From NCBI RefSeq assembly GCF_002866825.1, contig NZ_PKUS01000019.1:1-64000 (forward strand): a stretch of 64,000 nt of DNA. The letters are read 5' to 3'. The notes under the pieces are model-generated. The model ran no database searches, had not been told where the DNA came from, and worked only from the letters and a program-made list of their open reading frames with translations. The DNA is from Pseudohalioglobus lutimaris. GTDB lineage: Bacteria > Pseudomonadota > Gammaproteobacteria > Pseudomonadales > Halieaceae. Shown in pieces: positions 1-8,517 of the stretch (position 1 is the stretch's first letter; the number at the start of each line of letters is the position of its first letter). A program made the position numbers and the translations under genes.

Positions 1-97
1 TAAACGAACTTCGCAAATTCAGTTTAATGAATGCCGGTGTCCCCCGTTAATGATGAAGAGCCATCTTTCAGCATCACCAAACGTCACAAAACACCTT

Positions 98-130
98 GAA
101 AGCTCCGTACTCCGGGGCTTTTTTATTTTT
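98..130 (+). terminator. Rho-independent terminator of a gene left of the window
   Basis: An 8-bp stem (100-107 with 113-120, one G-T wobble) closes a 5-base loop and runs into a T-rich tract (119-130). No gene in the window ends just before it, so it probably ends a transcript entering from the left edge. Confidence 0.75.
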
Positions 131-431
131 GGGGCGTCGGGGCTCTACTGGCTATACCCACACACGGGTGGCGGGCATTCATCCGTATCCGATTGAAAAT
201 GCCAGCGAAACGCCGCATCGCCCACCCTCAGGTGGTCCGCACCCTCAACGGATAATTATTAAGGGTCATTTCTAGCAGTTCGCTGTAGACCGGCCGCGCA
301 CTTTCTGTTCAGTCCTAATTAACACCCCAATTGACCGTACAAGCTGTATGGCCAGTTGTTTGGTGGTCACGGCTTTGATTCCTGGTACCGCGACACTCAC
401 TGACTTCGTTCCTTGGGGGGTTATCGCGACT
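131..431. other. Intergenic stretch, no gene recognised
   Basis: About 300 bases between the terminator and the first supported start codon. Reading frames here are short and do not resemble a protein I know. The promoter of the following gene should lie here, but I cannot pick out a convincing -35/-10 pair. Confidence 0.5.
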
Positions 432-911
432 ATGAACAGACTTTTCAGGCATAGAATGCCGACCATATGTTTCTTGATACTTGGCCTTTGCGCAGCGCAG
501 GTAGCCAATGCCACTGCGGGTAGCAAGAAGATTCGCTACATCTACGAGGGCAATAATTTTGGCGGGGCAGACGGTGAGCTCAAAACCAGCGACCGGCTCA
601 GCGGCAGATTCGCAGTAGATTGTCGCGTGGCTCACAGCGCGGGTGCTTGCGAAAATCTTGCCTATGACGACTACCTTGCCTCGGGCGCAGTCGACCCCCA
701 ATCGTCCAGCTTCTCGGCGGGGTCAATCAGCTGGCCACCATCAAATCCCGGAACCAGCGGCTATATCGGCTTCGGGACCGACTATCTTCACTATCCCGGT
801 ATCTGGAGTAAACGTGTTGTCCCCGAGTTAAATGCAGGAGGGGCAGGCTTGAGTTTTGGCCTTCTACTTGCCCTGGCCGCATTAATACGCGAGGGTCGAT
901 GCACAAAATGA
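432..911 (+). CDS. Secreted protein with PEP-CTERM-like C-terminal sorting signal
   Basis: A 159-residue protein of unknown function. I chose the ATG at 432 over an in-frame ATG at 348 because it puts a classical signal peptide at the N-terminus: basic MNRLFRHR, a hydrophobic core, then a cleavage site near AANA/TAG. The last 30 residues have the three-part layout of an exosortase substrate: a Val-Pro-Glu-Leu motif, a Gly/Ala/Leu-rich membrane segment and a basic end containing REGR. The middle is rich in Ser, Gly and Tyr with two or three Cys. By family knowledge such proteins are exported, held by the tail, then processed by an exosortase; no exosortase is in this window. The flanks are poor in genes. 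The gene is very likely real; the sorting role is inferred. Confidence 0.65.
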   Translation: MNRLFRHRMPTICFLILGLCAAQVANATAGSKKIRYIYEGNNFGGADGELKTSDRLSGRFAVDCRVAHSAGACENLAYDDYLASGAVDPQSSSFSAGSISWPPSNPGTSGYIGFGTDYLHYPGIWSKRVVPELNAGGAGLSFGLLLALAALIREGRCTK

Positions 912-1212
912 AGCCTTACTCACGCAATCCTTGGTAGGGCCGCCCTGGTTCAATAGTGTTTCGCCCCGAAGGCGTGGCGTTGTTGACAGCGGTCTCGGGG
1001 AAATCTGTCACACTTTAACCTGGTGGGCGTTTCCGCGGAAACGTTACAGGTGTAAACGGACATGAACGTCTTCGTCTACTATGCGGCATTTCGACTATAG
1101 AACGCTGAGTGTCAACACCTCATCCCCGAGCGGGCGGTTGCTGCGACGTAGCTACTATCGGCCTGCAAAGCAACTCGTGATATCGACCCGGTGAGTTTGT
1201 CTGGTTGAACCT
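912..1212. other. Intergenic stretch, no gene recognised
   Basis: No supported gene. Reading frames are broken by stops, with a few codon-like fragments towards the right end (for example near 1195-1235) that may belong to the decayed remnant that follows. Confidence 0.45.
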
Positions 1213-1386
1213 GATCTGGCGCGAAATCTCACCAAGGGCATGGTAGATGATTCGGAACTGGCGGCTACATCTTGCGTGATTGAGGTTAGTCCCGAAGGCC
1301 AATTCATAACCTATGGGATTGATGTCTCCCTCATGGCCATGCGGGATCCGCGCAAAGCACGGGGGCCTGCACCGGTTGTTCAATGA
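1213..1386 (+). pseudogene. Possible decayed coding remnant
   Basis: A 57-codon open stretch ending in TGA at 1384-1386 reads like a real protein C-terminus. It contains a strand-turn-strand pattern around VIEVSPEGQFITYGID followed by basic residues. No suitable start lies in the same frame. Just upstream, another frame reads EFVWLNLIWREI before stopping, as if a frameshift near 1215 split one gene. I do not recognise the family. It could instead be chance reading in A+T-balanced DNA. Confidence 0.25.
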
Positions 1387-1670
1387 GCCCGCTTCGAGAG
1401 CGGAAGCGAACAGGACTGCTTTCGCCTTTTCCAGGACTATTGCGATATGATATGCAGAGCTTTCTTACGCGGTTTATACAAAACGGTGTACGCGTTAGAA
1501 GCGGGTGGCTTGTCGCTGAACGCTTATCTGGCGAGAAGTTCAATGACGAGGGAGCGTGACGCGTCAGCAGTAACAGCGAATTTTCCTCTTGCTCATTGCT
1601 CATTGCGCAATCACAGATGATTGGTCGCCTTCCATGACCTTCTTTCTTACAGCACCAACGATTCAGATGG
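1387..1670. other. Intergenic stretch, no gene recognised
   Basis: A 56-codon frame from 1447 and longer minus-strand frames exist, but none has a ribosome-binding site or recognisable protein character. It presumably carries the promoter of the following stress-protein gene. Confidence 0.4.
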
Positions 1671-2111
1671 ATGATAAGTGTGAATATTCTTGCCGCAATT
1701 GATTTCTCAGACGCAACCAATAGATTGGTTCCAGCTATCACGCAGTTCTCAAAAGCACATGATGCAAAGGTATGGCTTATTCATGTAGCCGAGGAGGAAC
1801 CACCGGGTGGATTTGAAGTGCATTCGACAACACTGAGAGATGCGGTGGCGGAGACATACCGTGATGAACATAAACGATTGCAAGAACTTGCCAAAGAACT
1901 ACGTGATCAAAAAATTGATGCCACCGCTTTGCTCATACGGGGCCCTGCAGCAGAAACGATACTTCAGGAGGCGGAGCGACTTGATACAGGGGCAATAATT
2001 ATTGGTTCACATGGACATGGCGCTTTACATGACGTCCTCATGGGCAGCACGGGTTCAAGTGTGTTGCGACAAAGCCATTGTCCGGTGGTCGTTGTTCCTA
2101 TTCGAGGGTAG
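1671..2111 (+). CDS. Universal stress protein, UspA family
   Basis: A 146-residue single-domain Usp protein, the usual family length. The N-terminal strand VNILAAIDFSDAT matches the family start, where the Asp contacts nucleotide. The C-terminal end has the ATP-binding signature G-x2-G-x9-G-[ST] in GSHGHG...GSTGSS, followed by the last strand CPVVVVP. It is therefore of the ATP-binding type, a cytoplasmic dimer that helps survival in stress or stasis. The start could be the ATG at 1671 or a GTG three codons later. It stands alone with no operon partner, in a gene-poor stretch. Confidence 0.9.
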   Translation: MISVNILAAIDFSDATNRLVPAITQFSKAHDAKVWLIHVAEEEPPGGFEVHSTTLRDAVAETYRDEHKRLQELAKELRDQKIDATALLIRGPAAETILQEAERLDTGAIIIGSHGHGALHDVLMGSTGSSVLRQSHCPVVVVPIRG

Positions 2112-2480
2112 TTCCTTGTCCTCAACACTCTCATCTCGTGAAATGAACGGAACACGTACGCAGCGTTCTGCATGAGGCAGCCACTGACGCCCAGGACTAC
2201 ACTACAGAGAGTGGCGGACTCGCTTGTAGAAGTTCCTCTAAAGGCAGATCTTGCAACCTGCTACGCGCAATAGTCCAAACGCCTGAGCATTTGAGGCATG
2301 CTGTATCCATCCAGCAGCATGGCACCAAATCTGACGCGTCTGCCCAGAGCATTGCAGTCTTCCCAGAGCATCTGGAGTACTCATCCAAATGCGGTGACCT
2401 GCAAGCTCTGTGTCCGGTATAACCTGAGGTCCACGTGTCTGGTTGTTCAGTCCAGCGCGAGCGCAAGCTCAAGCAACTGC
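2112..2480. other. Gene-poor stretch, possible receiver-like fragment on the minus strand
   Basis: No intact gene. On the minus strand one frame around 2265-2335 reads FGAMLLDGYSMPQMLRRL, which loosely recalls the phospho-acceptor loop of a response-regulator receiver domain. It lies just downstream of the GAF protein gene on the same strand. The frame is broken on both sides, so at most this is a fossil. Confidence 0.25.
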
Positions 2481-3413
2481 TTAATGATTACTGGAATAGA
2501 AGTGTTGGATGATTGCCCCTGAACCCGGCGGCGATATTGACGAAACAGTGATCGTACACGCGCCATTAACTGTTGGGTATTCGAATTCAACCTGATTGTC
2601 GTCACCGGAGAGAACGATGCGCAACCCTGATTCAGTTTCAATTGGCCGGTCGGCAAGAGGAGACGATTTATGCTTACAGGCCTGCACTATGTTTCCCCCC
2701 AGCGACGTTTGGGACCAACCGATACTGGTCGTGAACTGCTCCCAGGCAGCGTTCGACGAGACGATGATACCTTTTCCGTTAACCATTGCGGCGGCTGTTG
2801 GCAACTGATACAGGGCGCCTCGAAGCATTACTTCTGCATCCTGGTAGAGGTGGTAATATTTGGCCTCACTTTCCCGCACTAACTCTTCCGTAGTGTCTCG
2901 ATCAATCGCAACCATTTGCAATCGATGGCGTTCATCCAGTATTGCCGACACTGTCTTGCTGAGTGCCTCCAGGGCCTCAATTTGATGTGCCAACAACTGC
3001 CTGGGTTTTTGATCAATCACGCATAACGTTCCAAGAGGATAACCATCCTCGGTGACGATAGGTTTACCGGCATAAAATCGAATCCTGGGATCTTCCAGAA
3101 CCAATGGATTACCCCGAAATCGCTCGTCCGAGGCTGCGTCTTCGACAACCATCAGCGTGTCCGGTTGCTGTATCGCATGGGCGCAGAAGGCAATGTCCCG
3201 TGGGGTTTGCGTTGCGCGCAAACCGAAGGCAGATTTAAACCACTGTCGATCAGTATCTACCAGGCTGACAAGTGCGATTGGAACTTCGCATATGTTGGCT
3301 ATGGCAACGGTGATTCCATCGAAGATTGCTTCTGGCGGAGAATCCAACAGCCCATATCTTCGCAGCGCGATGAGGCGCTTTTCTTCCAGTTCATCCATTT
3401 CCATGCGTTCCAC
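2481..3413 (-). CDS. GAF domain sensory protein with PAS-like C-terminus
   Basis: 310 residues, no membrane segment, so cytoplasmic. Residues 12-165 are a GAF domain of the kind found in two-component and diguanylate-cyclase proteins: it opens with EKRLIALRRYGLLDSPPE, then has VSLVDTDRQWFKS, DIAFCAHAI and a closing PLGTLCVID. A helical linker (about 165-195) leads to a PAS-like region (about 195-300, with AAMVNGKGIIVSSNAAWEQF). No kinase, GGDEF or EAL output is present, so it is a sensor module without a visible effector, perhaps truncated: the DNA immediately downstream holds only broken frames. The start is GTG at 3413 or the in-frame ATG at 3404. Confidence 0.75.
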   Translation of the reverse strand: MERMEMDELEEKRLIALRRYGLLDSPPEAIFDGITVAIANICEVPIALVSLVDTDRQWFKSAFGLRATQTPRDIAFCAHAIQQPDTLMVVEDAASDERFRGNPLVLEDPRIRFYAGKPIVTEDGYPLGTLCVIDQKPRQLLAHQIEALEALSKTVSAILDERHRLQMVAIDRDTTEELVRESEAKYYHLYQDAEVMLRGALYQLPTAAAMVNGKGIIVSSNAAWEQFTTSIGWSQTSLGGNIVQACKHKSSPLADRPIETESGLRIVLSGDDNQVEFEYPTVNGACTITVSSISPPGSGAIIQHFYSSNH

Positions 3414-3700
3414 ACCATGCTCGATCAGTTGGCCGAGTATAGGTTAGTTATACGAGCAACGCTATGAACAGTAGCAATTGCTAACCTTTTTTTCGCGGAA
3501 TTTGTAGCAGCGAACCAGGAGTCCGCTTCTCAATGTGTGGGTCCGGGTTTTCGCCAGGTACATGGTCCCGGTATTCTCCACCAGGAGAGACAGTACAGGT
3601 TTTGAGTCGGTGCCGTTCTGATCACCTGATAGTCAGTTCCCGCAGCAATCGGGTTTGCTTGTTACTGCCGCGACTGAGGCTCGAAATTCAGGGAAGAAAC

Positions 3701-5443
3701 TCAGCCCTCACGCACCCTCAGCAGAGAGTTTATCCACTCGTCGACAATCTCCTCCAGAATGGCAATTGCCACTGAGCCATTCCCCACCACCACATCATGG
3801 AAACTGCGCAGGTCAAAGTCGCTGCCCAGTGCCTGCTCGGCGCGGGCGCGCATAGCCTTGATGCGCAGTTCGCCAATCTTGTATGCGGTTGCCTGCCCCG
3901 GCCAGGTGATATAGCGATCAACTTCCGCGGTGACTTCCGCTTCGGTGAGCGCAGTATTCTGCATGAGGTAGTCAATGGCGCGCTGCCGTGACCAGCCGAA
4001 GGCATGCAGTCCCGTGTCCACGACCAATCGGTTGGCGCGCCACATTTCATAGGTCAGTCGACCAAAGTCACTGTAGGGGTCTGTGTAAAAGCCTGCTTCC
4101 TTGCCCAGACTCTCAGCGTACAGCCCCCAGCCCTCACCATAGGCGGCATGGTAAAGCGTGCGGCGAAACGCTGGCAGGTCCAGTTCAAGCGCGAGCGTGG
4201 CCTGGTGATGGTGGCCGGGCACTGCCTCGTGGAGGGTGAGAGCTTCCAGGTTGTAGAGTGGCTGTTTCCCGGGGTCGCTGGTGTTGATGAAGTAAATGCC
4301 TGCGGAGGAGCCGTCGGCCGGGCCACTGACGTAGTAGGCGCCGCGGCCCTCTGCAGGTCTGATTTCATAGGTGTTTCTCGGCAGCGTACGGAAGAACCTG
4401 GGCATCTGGCCATCCATTCGCTTGGCAATCAAGGCGGTCTTTTCCAAAAGGTCTTCGGCGTCGCTGGCATAGAATTGTTGATCTGTTCTCAGATAATCAA
4501 GGAATTGCCGGAAGCCTCCACCAAAGCCGGTCTGCTCAATGATGGCCTGCATTTCGGCACGGATGCGGTGGGTTTCCTGCAGGCCCAGTTGGTGAGTCTC
4601 CTGCGGCGTCATATCTGTGGTGGTGAAATAGCGTAACAGGTAGGTGTAGTACTCAGCCCCTCCGGGTAGGCTGCCGATACCGGGTTGTTTACGACAGGCG
4701 GGTAGGTAGCTCTCCCTGAACAGTTGGTTGAGTTCCTGGTAGGCCGGCAATACCGCGTCGGCAATTAACTCATGGGCGCGGGCGCGCAGGTGCTTGGCGT
4801 CAGCGGCGGGGACTGTCTGGTGAATGTTCTCGAAGGGTGCATAGAGACTACTTTGCCGCGCATCCTGCACGATGAGTTCGGTAATCGTCTGCCCATAGTC
4901 GCTGATAGACTCACAGTAGTGGGTATAGCCTTTTTCTATCGCTTCTCGCAGCGACTGCATATATTCGGCGTTGTAGCGCGGGAAATCCGCGAGACTTATC
5001 AGCAAGCGCTCATAATCCTCGAGGGTAGAGAACGCCATGTTAGCGGGCGCTGCTGCGAAGTAGGTGTGATAACCAAAGAGGCTGGTGAAAGGAAATAGAT
5101 GGTCCTGGCTGTCATAGCTTGCGCGCTCCGTTTCTCGTTCGTAGCGAAACAGTTGGTAGCTGATCCTGTCCTGTCCGGTCAGCGTTGACGCATCTATTGC
5201 AGCAAGTCTCCCGAGCATCTCCTCGTTGAACTGTCGCCGTCGCTCCCGGCCCCTGGCGCTGACTTCAGCCAGCGCTCCGTGGGGGCGGTAGGTGTCGGGG
5301 TCGGTGCGGAAAAATACCTGTTCCTGGTTTGCCCTGGCCCAGTGCTCATCCAGGAGTTGGTGAAGTTTCAGGGCGGCATCGGCCCTGGTGCCGCTGGAAA
5401 ACAGGCACAGGGAGATCAGTATCAGTAGGGCTGGTGATTTCAT
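3701..5443 (-). CDS. DUF885 family metallopeptidase-like protein, exported
   Basis: 580 residues from the ATG at 5443, chosen because it gives a clean signal peptide (MKSPALLILISLCLFSSG, cleavage near TRADA); an upstream in-frame start would bury it. The family signature HEAVPGHHH lies at about residues 405-413 and looks like a zinc-peptidase HExxH-type site with the Glu retained, followed about 35 residues later by a GEGWGLYAE motif. Length and motif order match DUF885 proteins. The substrate is unknown; peptidase activity is inferred from the motif. The gene is divergent from a GST gene across about 160 bases, which should hold both promoters. Confidence 0.85.
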   Translation of the reverse strand: MKSPALLILISLCLFSSGTRADAALKLHQLLDEHWARANQEQVFFRTDPDTYRPHGALAEVSARGRERRRQFNEEMLGRLAAIDASTLTGQDRISYQLFRYERETERASYDSQDHLFPFTSLFGYHTYFAAAPANMAFSTLEDYERLLISLADFPRYNAEYMQSLREAIEKGYTHYCESISDYGQTITELIVQDARQSSLYAPFENIHQTVPAADAKHLRARAHELIADAVLPAYQELNQLFRESYLPACRKQPGIGSLPGGAEYYTYLLRYFTTTDMTPQETHQLGLQETHRIRAEMQAIIEQTGFGGGFRQFLDYLRTDQQFYASDAEDLLEKTALIAKRMDGQMPRFFRTLPRNTYEIRPAEGRGAYYVSGPADGSSAGIYFINTSDPGKQPLYNLEALTLHEAVPGHHHQATLALELDLPAFRRTLYHAAYGEGWGLYAESLGKEAGFYTDPYSDFGRLTYEMWRANRLVVDTGLHAFGWSRQRAIDYLMQNTALTEAEVTAEVDRYITWPGQATAYKIGELRIKAMRARAEQALGSDFDLRSFHDVVVGNGSVAIAILEEIVDEWINSLLRVREG

Positions 5444-5602
5444 CGTGCTGCATCGGGTCCGTTGAATGCTTGAGTGTACCGACATGTTTGGTAGTTTCCA
5501 CAGTATTGTCTCCTGTGCGCAGCGAACCTCACGCCGAGTTCGATTGCAGCGAGGCCTCAACTCCCCTAAGCTCCCCTGACTCACGACAATAAGGAAAAAA
5601 TA

Positions 5603-6502
5603 ATGCCTGAAGTGATTTTGCACCATTACGAGCTTTCCCCATTCGGTACGGCTATGCGCCTGGCACTGGGTCTCAAGGGTATCTCATGGAAGTCGGTGGA
5701 CGCGCCGCTGGTATCACCCAAGCCCGACCTCAGTGCGCTGACGGGCGGCTATGAGAGAATCCCCGTCCTGCAAGTGGGTGCCGATGTTTACTGCGATACC
5801 GATTGCATTACCACTGCCCTGGAGTTGCATACGCCGGAGCCCAGTCTCTACCCCCAGCCACTGGGGAGGGCAGGCAAGCTGATTGCGCAGTGGGCCGGCA
5901 ACTCCTGGTTTATGCCTGCAGCCGGGACAGCACTGGGTGCCAATCCGGACAGCCTGCCGGACGCGTTCTGGGAGGACCGCAAAAAACGTTTCGGCATGGA
6001 TCGTAAAACGTTTCTTCCCGCCATACCGCATCTGCAATCCCAGTTTGCCGCCGGCGCCAGTTACCTTGCAGGCGCACTGGATGACGGGCGCGCCTTCATC
6101 GCCGGGGACGCCCCGGGGCATGCTGACCTGACGCTGTATATGATCATGCGGTTTGTGCAATTGGCGGCTATTGCGCCTGCGGACTACGGCAACAAGGTTG
6201 CGGCCTGGTACGAGCGCGTGGAGGCTATAGGTAACGGCGACTTTGAACAGTGGACGCCTGAGCAGGCCATTCATCATGCGCGGGATAACACGCCGACAGC
6301 CCCCTGTGAGGTGTCTGCAGGGCAGGGCTGGAGCGCTGGTCAGCAGGTTTCTATCCGCACCGAGTCTCCTGACCCGGCGACGGTGGAAGGCACCCTGATA
6401 GGCCTCAATGATGAGCGTATCAGTATTGCTCGCGAGGATCCGCAGGCGGGTGCAGTGCATGTGCACTTCCCCAGAATGGGACAGATCCTGTCGCCAGTAT
6501 AG
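5603..6502 (+). CDS. Glutathione S-transferase family protein with extra C-terminal domain
   Basis: 299 residues. Residues 1-75 form the thioredoxin-like GST domain: HHYELSPFGTAMRLAL in place of the usual Ser/Cys active-site turn, then ERIPVLQVG with the conserved cis-Pro, and the D-T-D-C-I glutathione-contact region. Residues 90-220 fit the all-helical GST domain. Residues about 230-299 are additional, beta-rich (QQVSIRTESPDPATVEGTLIG), and not part of a normal GST of about 200-220 residues. The start at 5603 follows a purine-rich AAGGAAAAAA stretch. HMG-CoA reductase follows 79 bases downstream on the same strand. The substrate cannot be read from sequence. Confidence 0.8.
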   Translation: MPEVILHHYELSPFGTAMRLALGLKGISWKSVDAPLVSPKPDLSALTGGYERIPVLQVGADVYCDTDCITTALELHTPEPSLYPQPLGRAGKLIAQWAGNSWFMPAAGTALGANPDSLPDAFWEDRKKRFGMDRKTFLPAIPHLQSQFAAGASYLAGALDDGRAFIAGDAPGHADLTLYMIMRFVQLAAIAPADYGNKVAAWYERVEAIGNGDFEQWTPEQAIHHARDNTPTAPCEVSAGQGWSAGQQVSIRTESPDPATVEGTLIGLNDERISIAREDPQAGAVHVHFPRMGQILSPV

Positions 6503-6581
6503 GCAAACTCGCCACTTGCGTTTTCCGGCGAGATTGGCGTAACGCAATCCACAGTGGTTGCATTCAACAGTGGAGAGAATC

Positions 6582-7766
6582 GTGAGCAATAAGATCCCAC
6601 GTGACAATGGCAATGACTACAGCGAAGAAATCATTGCGCAGCGTCAGCGCTTTCTGGAAGAAAAGTCCGGCGCCAGGCTGAATCACACCGCGAACTATTC
6701 GTTTGACCCGGCAAGCATGGACGGTAACTGTGAGCACCTCTTTGGTGTGGCGCAAGTGCCAATCGGTGTGGCCGGGCCGTTGCTGGTGAACGGTGAGCAT
6801 GCCCAGGGCGAGTTCTATGTACCGATGGCGACCATCGAGGGCACGCTCATTGCCAGCTACAACCGCGGCATGCGTGTGATTCGTGAGAGCGGCGGAGTTA
6901 CCACTACGGTATGTGGCGAAGCGATGCAACGAGCCCCGTGTTTTGTGTTCCGCAACAGCCGCGAGGCACGTGACTTCTCTCTGTGGTTGGCCGAGCACTT
7001 TGAGCAAATCAAGGCCCAGGCAGAATCCACAACCTCGGTGGGCAGATTGCTGGAGATAGAGCAGTACGTGTTCCACAATTTTGTGAATGCACGCTTTAAT
7101 TACTCCACCGGCGACGCTGCAGGGCAGAACATGACTGGCAGGGCGACGTATGTCGCCTGTGAATGGATTAGCGCACAGTATCCGGCGCTGCGCCATTACC
7201 TGTTGTCCAGTAACTTTGACACCGAGAAAAAGACCTCGTATGTGAACTCTCTGGGAACGAGGGGCCGGCGAGTAACCGCCGAACTCACCATTCCACGTGA
7301 GGTGCTCACCGATCTGTTGCGGATTACGCCTGAGCAGATGGCTTACGGTTATGGCATCAGCATGCTCAGTTCCTATATCGCCGGCTCTTCCAGCAATGCG
7401 GCGCACCCGGTGAACGGGCTTGCTGCGTTGTATATCGCCACGGGCCAGGATGCCGCCTGTATCGGCGAAGCAGCGCAGAGTACGGTATACCAGTATGTTA
7501 CGCGCAAGGGAGACCTGCACTTTTCCATCACCTTGCCCGGACTGGTGATGGCGACCTACGGCGGCGGCACTGGCCTGGCGACACAGCGGGAGTGTCTGGA
7601 ACTGATGGACTGTTACGGGCAGGGCAAGGCGTACAAATTACTGGAAATTGCCGCTGGTATGGTGGTGGCGGGGGAGTTGTCGCTGAGTGCCGCTACCCGG
7701 CGTGACAAGGAGTCCGGCCGCAATGAATGGGTAGATGCCCACGAGAATCTCGGCCGGAATCGCTGA
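6582..7766 (+). CDS. Hydroxymethylglutaryl-CoA reductase
   Basis: 394 residues from the GTG at 6582; GGAGAG at 6572-6577 sits five bases before it, which favours this start over the upstream TTG at 6558. It reduces HMG-CoA to mevalonate, the committed step of the mevalonate pathway. The four catalytic positions of the family can be placed: Glu86 in ATIEGT, Lys216 or Lys217 in DTEKKTS, Asp290 in GQDAA and His387 in DAHENLGRN. The glycine-rich GDAAGQNM loop is the dinucleotide site. It has no membrane anchor. Oddities are CEHLFG in place of the ENxxG motif, and no other mevalonate gene nearby. Most gammaproteobacteria make isoprenoids by the MEP route, so its metabolic role here is open. Confidence 0.9.
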   Translation: MSNKIPRDNGNDYSEEIIAQRQRFLEEKSGARLNHTANYSFDPASMDGNCEHLFGVAQVPIGVAGPLLVNGEHAQGEFYVPMATIEGTLIASYNRGMRVIRESGGVTTTVCGEAMQRAPCFVFRNSREARDFSLWLAEHFEQIKAQAESTTSVGRLLEIEQYVFHNFVNARFNYSTGDAAGQNMTGRATYVACEWISAQYPALRHYLLSSNFDTEKKTSYVNSLGTRGRRVTAELTIPREVLTDLLRITPEQMAYGYGISMLSSYIAGSSSNAAHPVNGLAALYIATGQDAACIGEAAQSTVYQYVTRKGDLHFSITLPGLVMATYGGGTGLATQRECLELMDCYGQGKAYKLLEIAAGMVVAGELSLSAATRRDKESGRNEWVDAHENLGRNR

Positions 7767-7798
7767 TCCGGCCTGCCTTGAGGCCCGCTCCAGGGCGG

Positions 7799-8209
7799 TT
7801 AGAACGCCGCTGAGCTACCGCACTCAATCAGCAACTGGCCTTCCAGGCCGGCGGCGCGATGCTGTTGTGCCGCCTGGTAGGTCTCATCCCTGAGCATATC
7901 CAGCATCACCTGGGTAGAAGGGTACTGGATCAGTGCCACTTCGTCCCATAGGTCGTCACCCGCCCCGATCAGCAGGCCTCTCACGTCGCCGCCATAGATA
8001 ATGGAGACCCCCCTGGGTTCCATGATTTCGCGGAACGCCTGTGCATAGAGCTTGTAGGCGTCCCTGCCGCTGAGATCGGTAATCCTGCCGTCTTCATACT
8101 GCGCCCTGTCCTTGAACTTGAGGAGGTTCAGCATGGCAATAGGCTGACCCGTTGCACGGTCTCTTAATGCGCGAACCTGATCGCCGGTAGGTTGCAGTAC
8201 GTTCATCAT
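7799..8209 (-). CDS. DUF1330 domain protein
   Basis: 136 residues, predicted cytoplasmic. The sequence follows the DUF1330 (dimeric alpha-beta barrel) pattern: PIAMLNLLKFKDRA near the start, a central helix with Y-x2-Y-A-Q-A, an IIYGGDVRG strand, VALIQYPS and a final MLRDETYQAAQQHRAAGL helix. The biochemical role of this family is not established; members often lie near fatty-acid or aromatic metabolism genes. It converges on HMG-CoA reductase with a 32-base gap. A second DUF1330 protein is encoded at 16542-16856. Confidence 0.8.
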   Translation of the reverse strand: MMNVLQPTGDQVRALRDRATGQPIAMLNLLKFKDRAQYEDGRITDLSGRDAYKLYAQAFREIMEPRGVSIIYGGDVRGLLIGAGDDLWDEVALIQYPSTQVMLDMLRDETYQAAQQHRAAGLEGQLLIECGSSAAF

Positions 8210-8480
8210 ATGCCTGGTTCTCCCTGATTGTTGATTGTCTGGCTTAGGCGGACAGTTGCCCTGGAAGCTGAGTCAGGGAGCTATCTTGTCAGGGCCCGGG
8301 CCTGCGCGCAATTGTAGCCGTAGCCTTGAGGGGAGATCGCCCGCGTAAGCCGCCCATGCGCTTTTCGCCACGCGAATTTCCAGTATGTCGTCAGGAAGTG
8401 CAGGAAAAATAAAGCAGTAAAAACAGCAGCTTAGGGTTGTTTGTCAGCAAGCGGGAATCTTTTTCATATTTTTTTACGAT
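8210..8480. other. Intergenic stretch, nothing recognised
   Basis: About 270 bases without reading frames of note, holding the upstream region of the DUF1330 gene on the left and leading into the ECF-type promoter on the right. Confidence 0.5.
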
Positions 8481-8485
8481 TTAGG

Positions 8486-8511
8486 GGAATAAACCTTCGC
8501 CCCAATCCGTT
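8486..8511 (+). promoter_or_regulatory. ECF-type promoter of the candidate small RNA
   Basis: GGAATAAA at 8486-8493, 14 bases, then CGTT at 8508-8511. The same GGAATAAA-N14-CGT arrangement occurs in front of the nearby ECF sigma gene. The expected start of transcription is about 8518, just where the structured segment begins. Confidence 0.65.
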
Positions 8512-8517
8512 AATTAA

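Noticed and set aside
1331-1741. Minus-strand 136-codon frame upstream of the universal stress gene
   Set aside because: Runs into the start of the stress protein, no recognisable protein features.
6564-7520. Long minus-strand frame over the HMG-CoA reductase gene
   Set aside because: Fully contained in a gene with all catalytic residues; composition unlike a protein.
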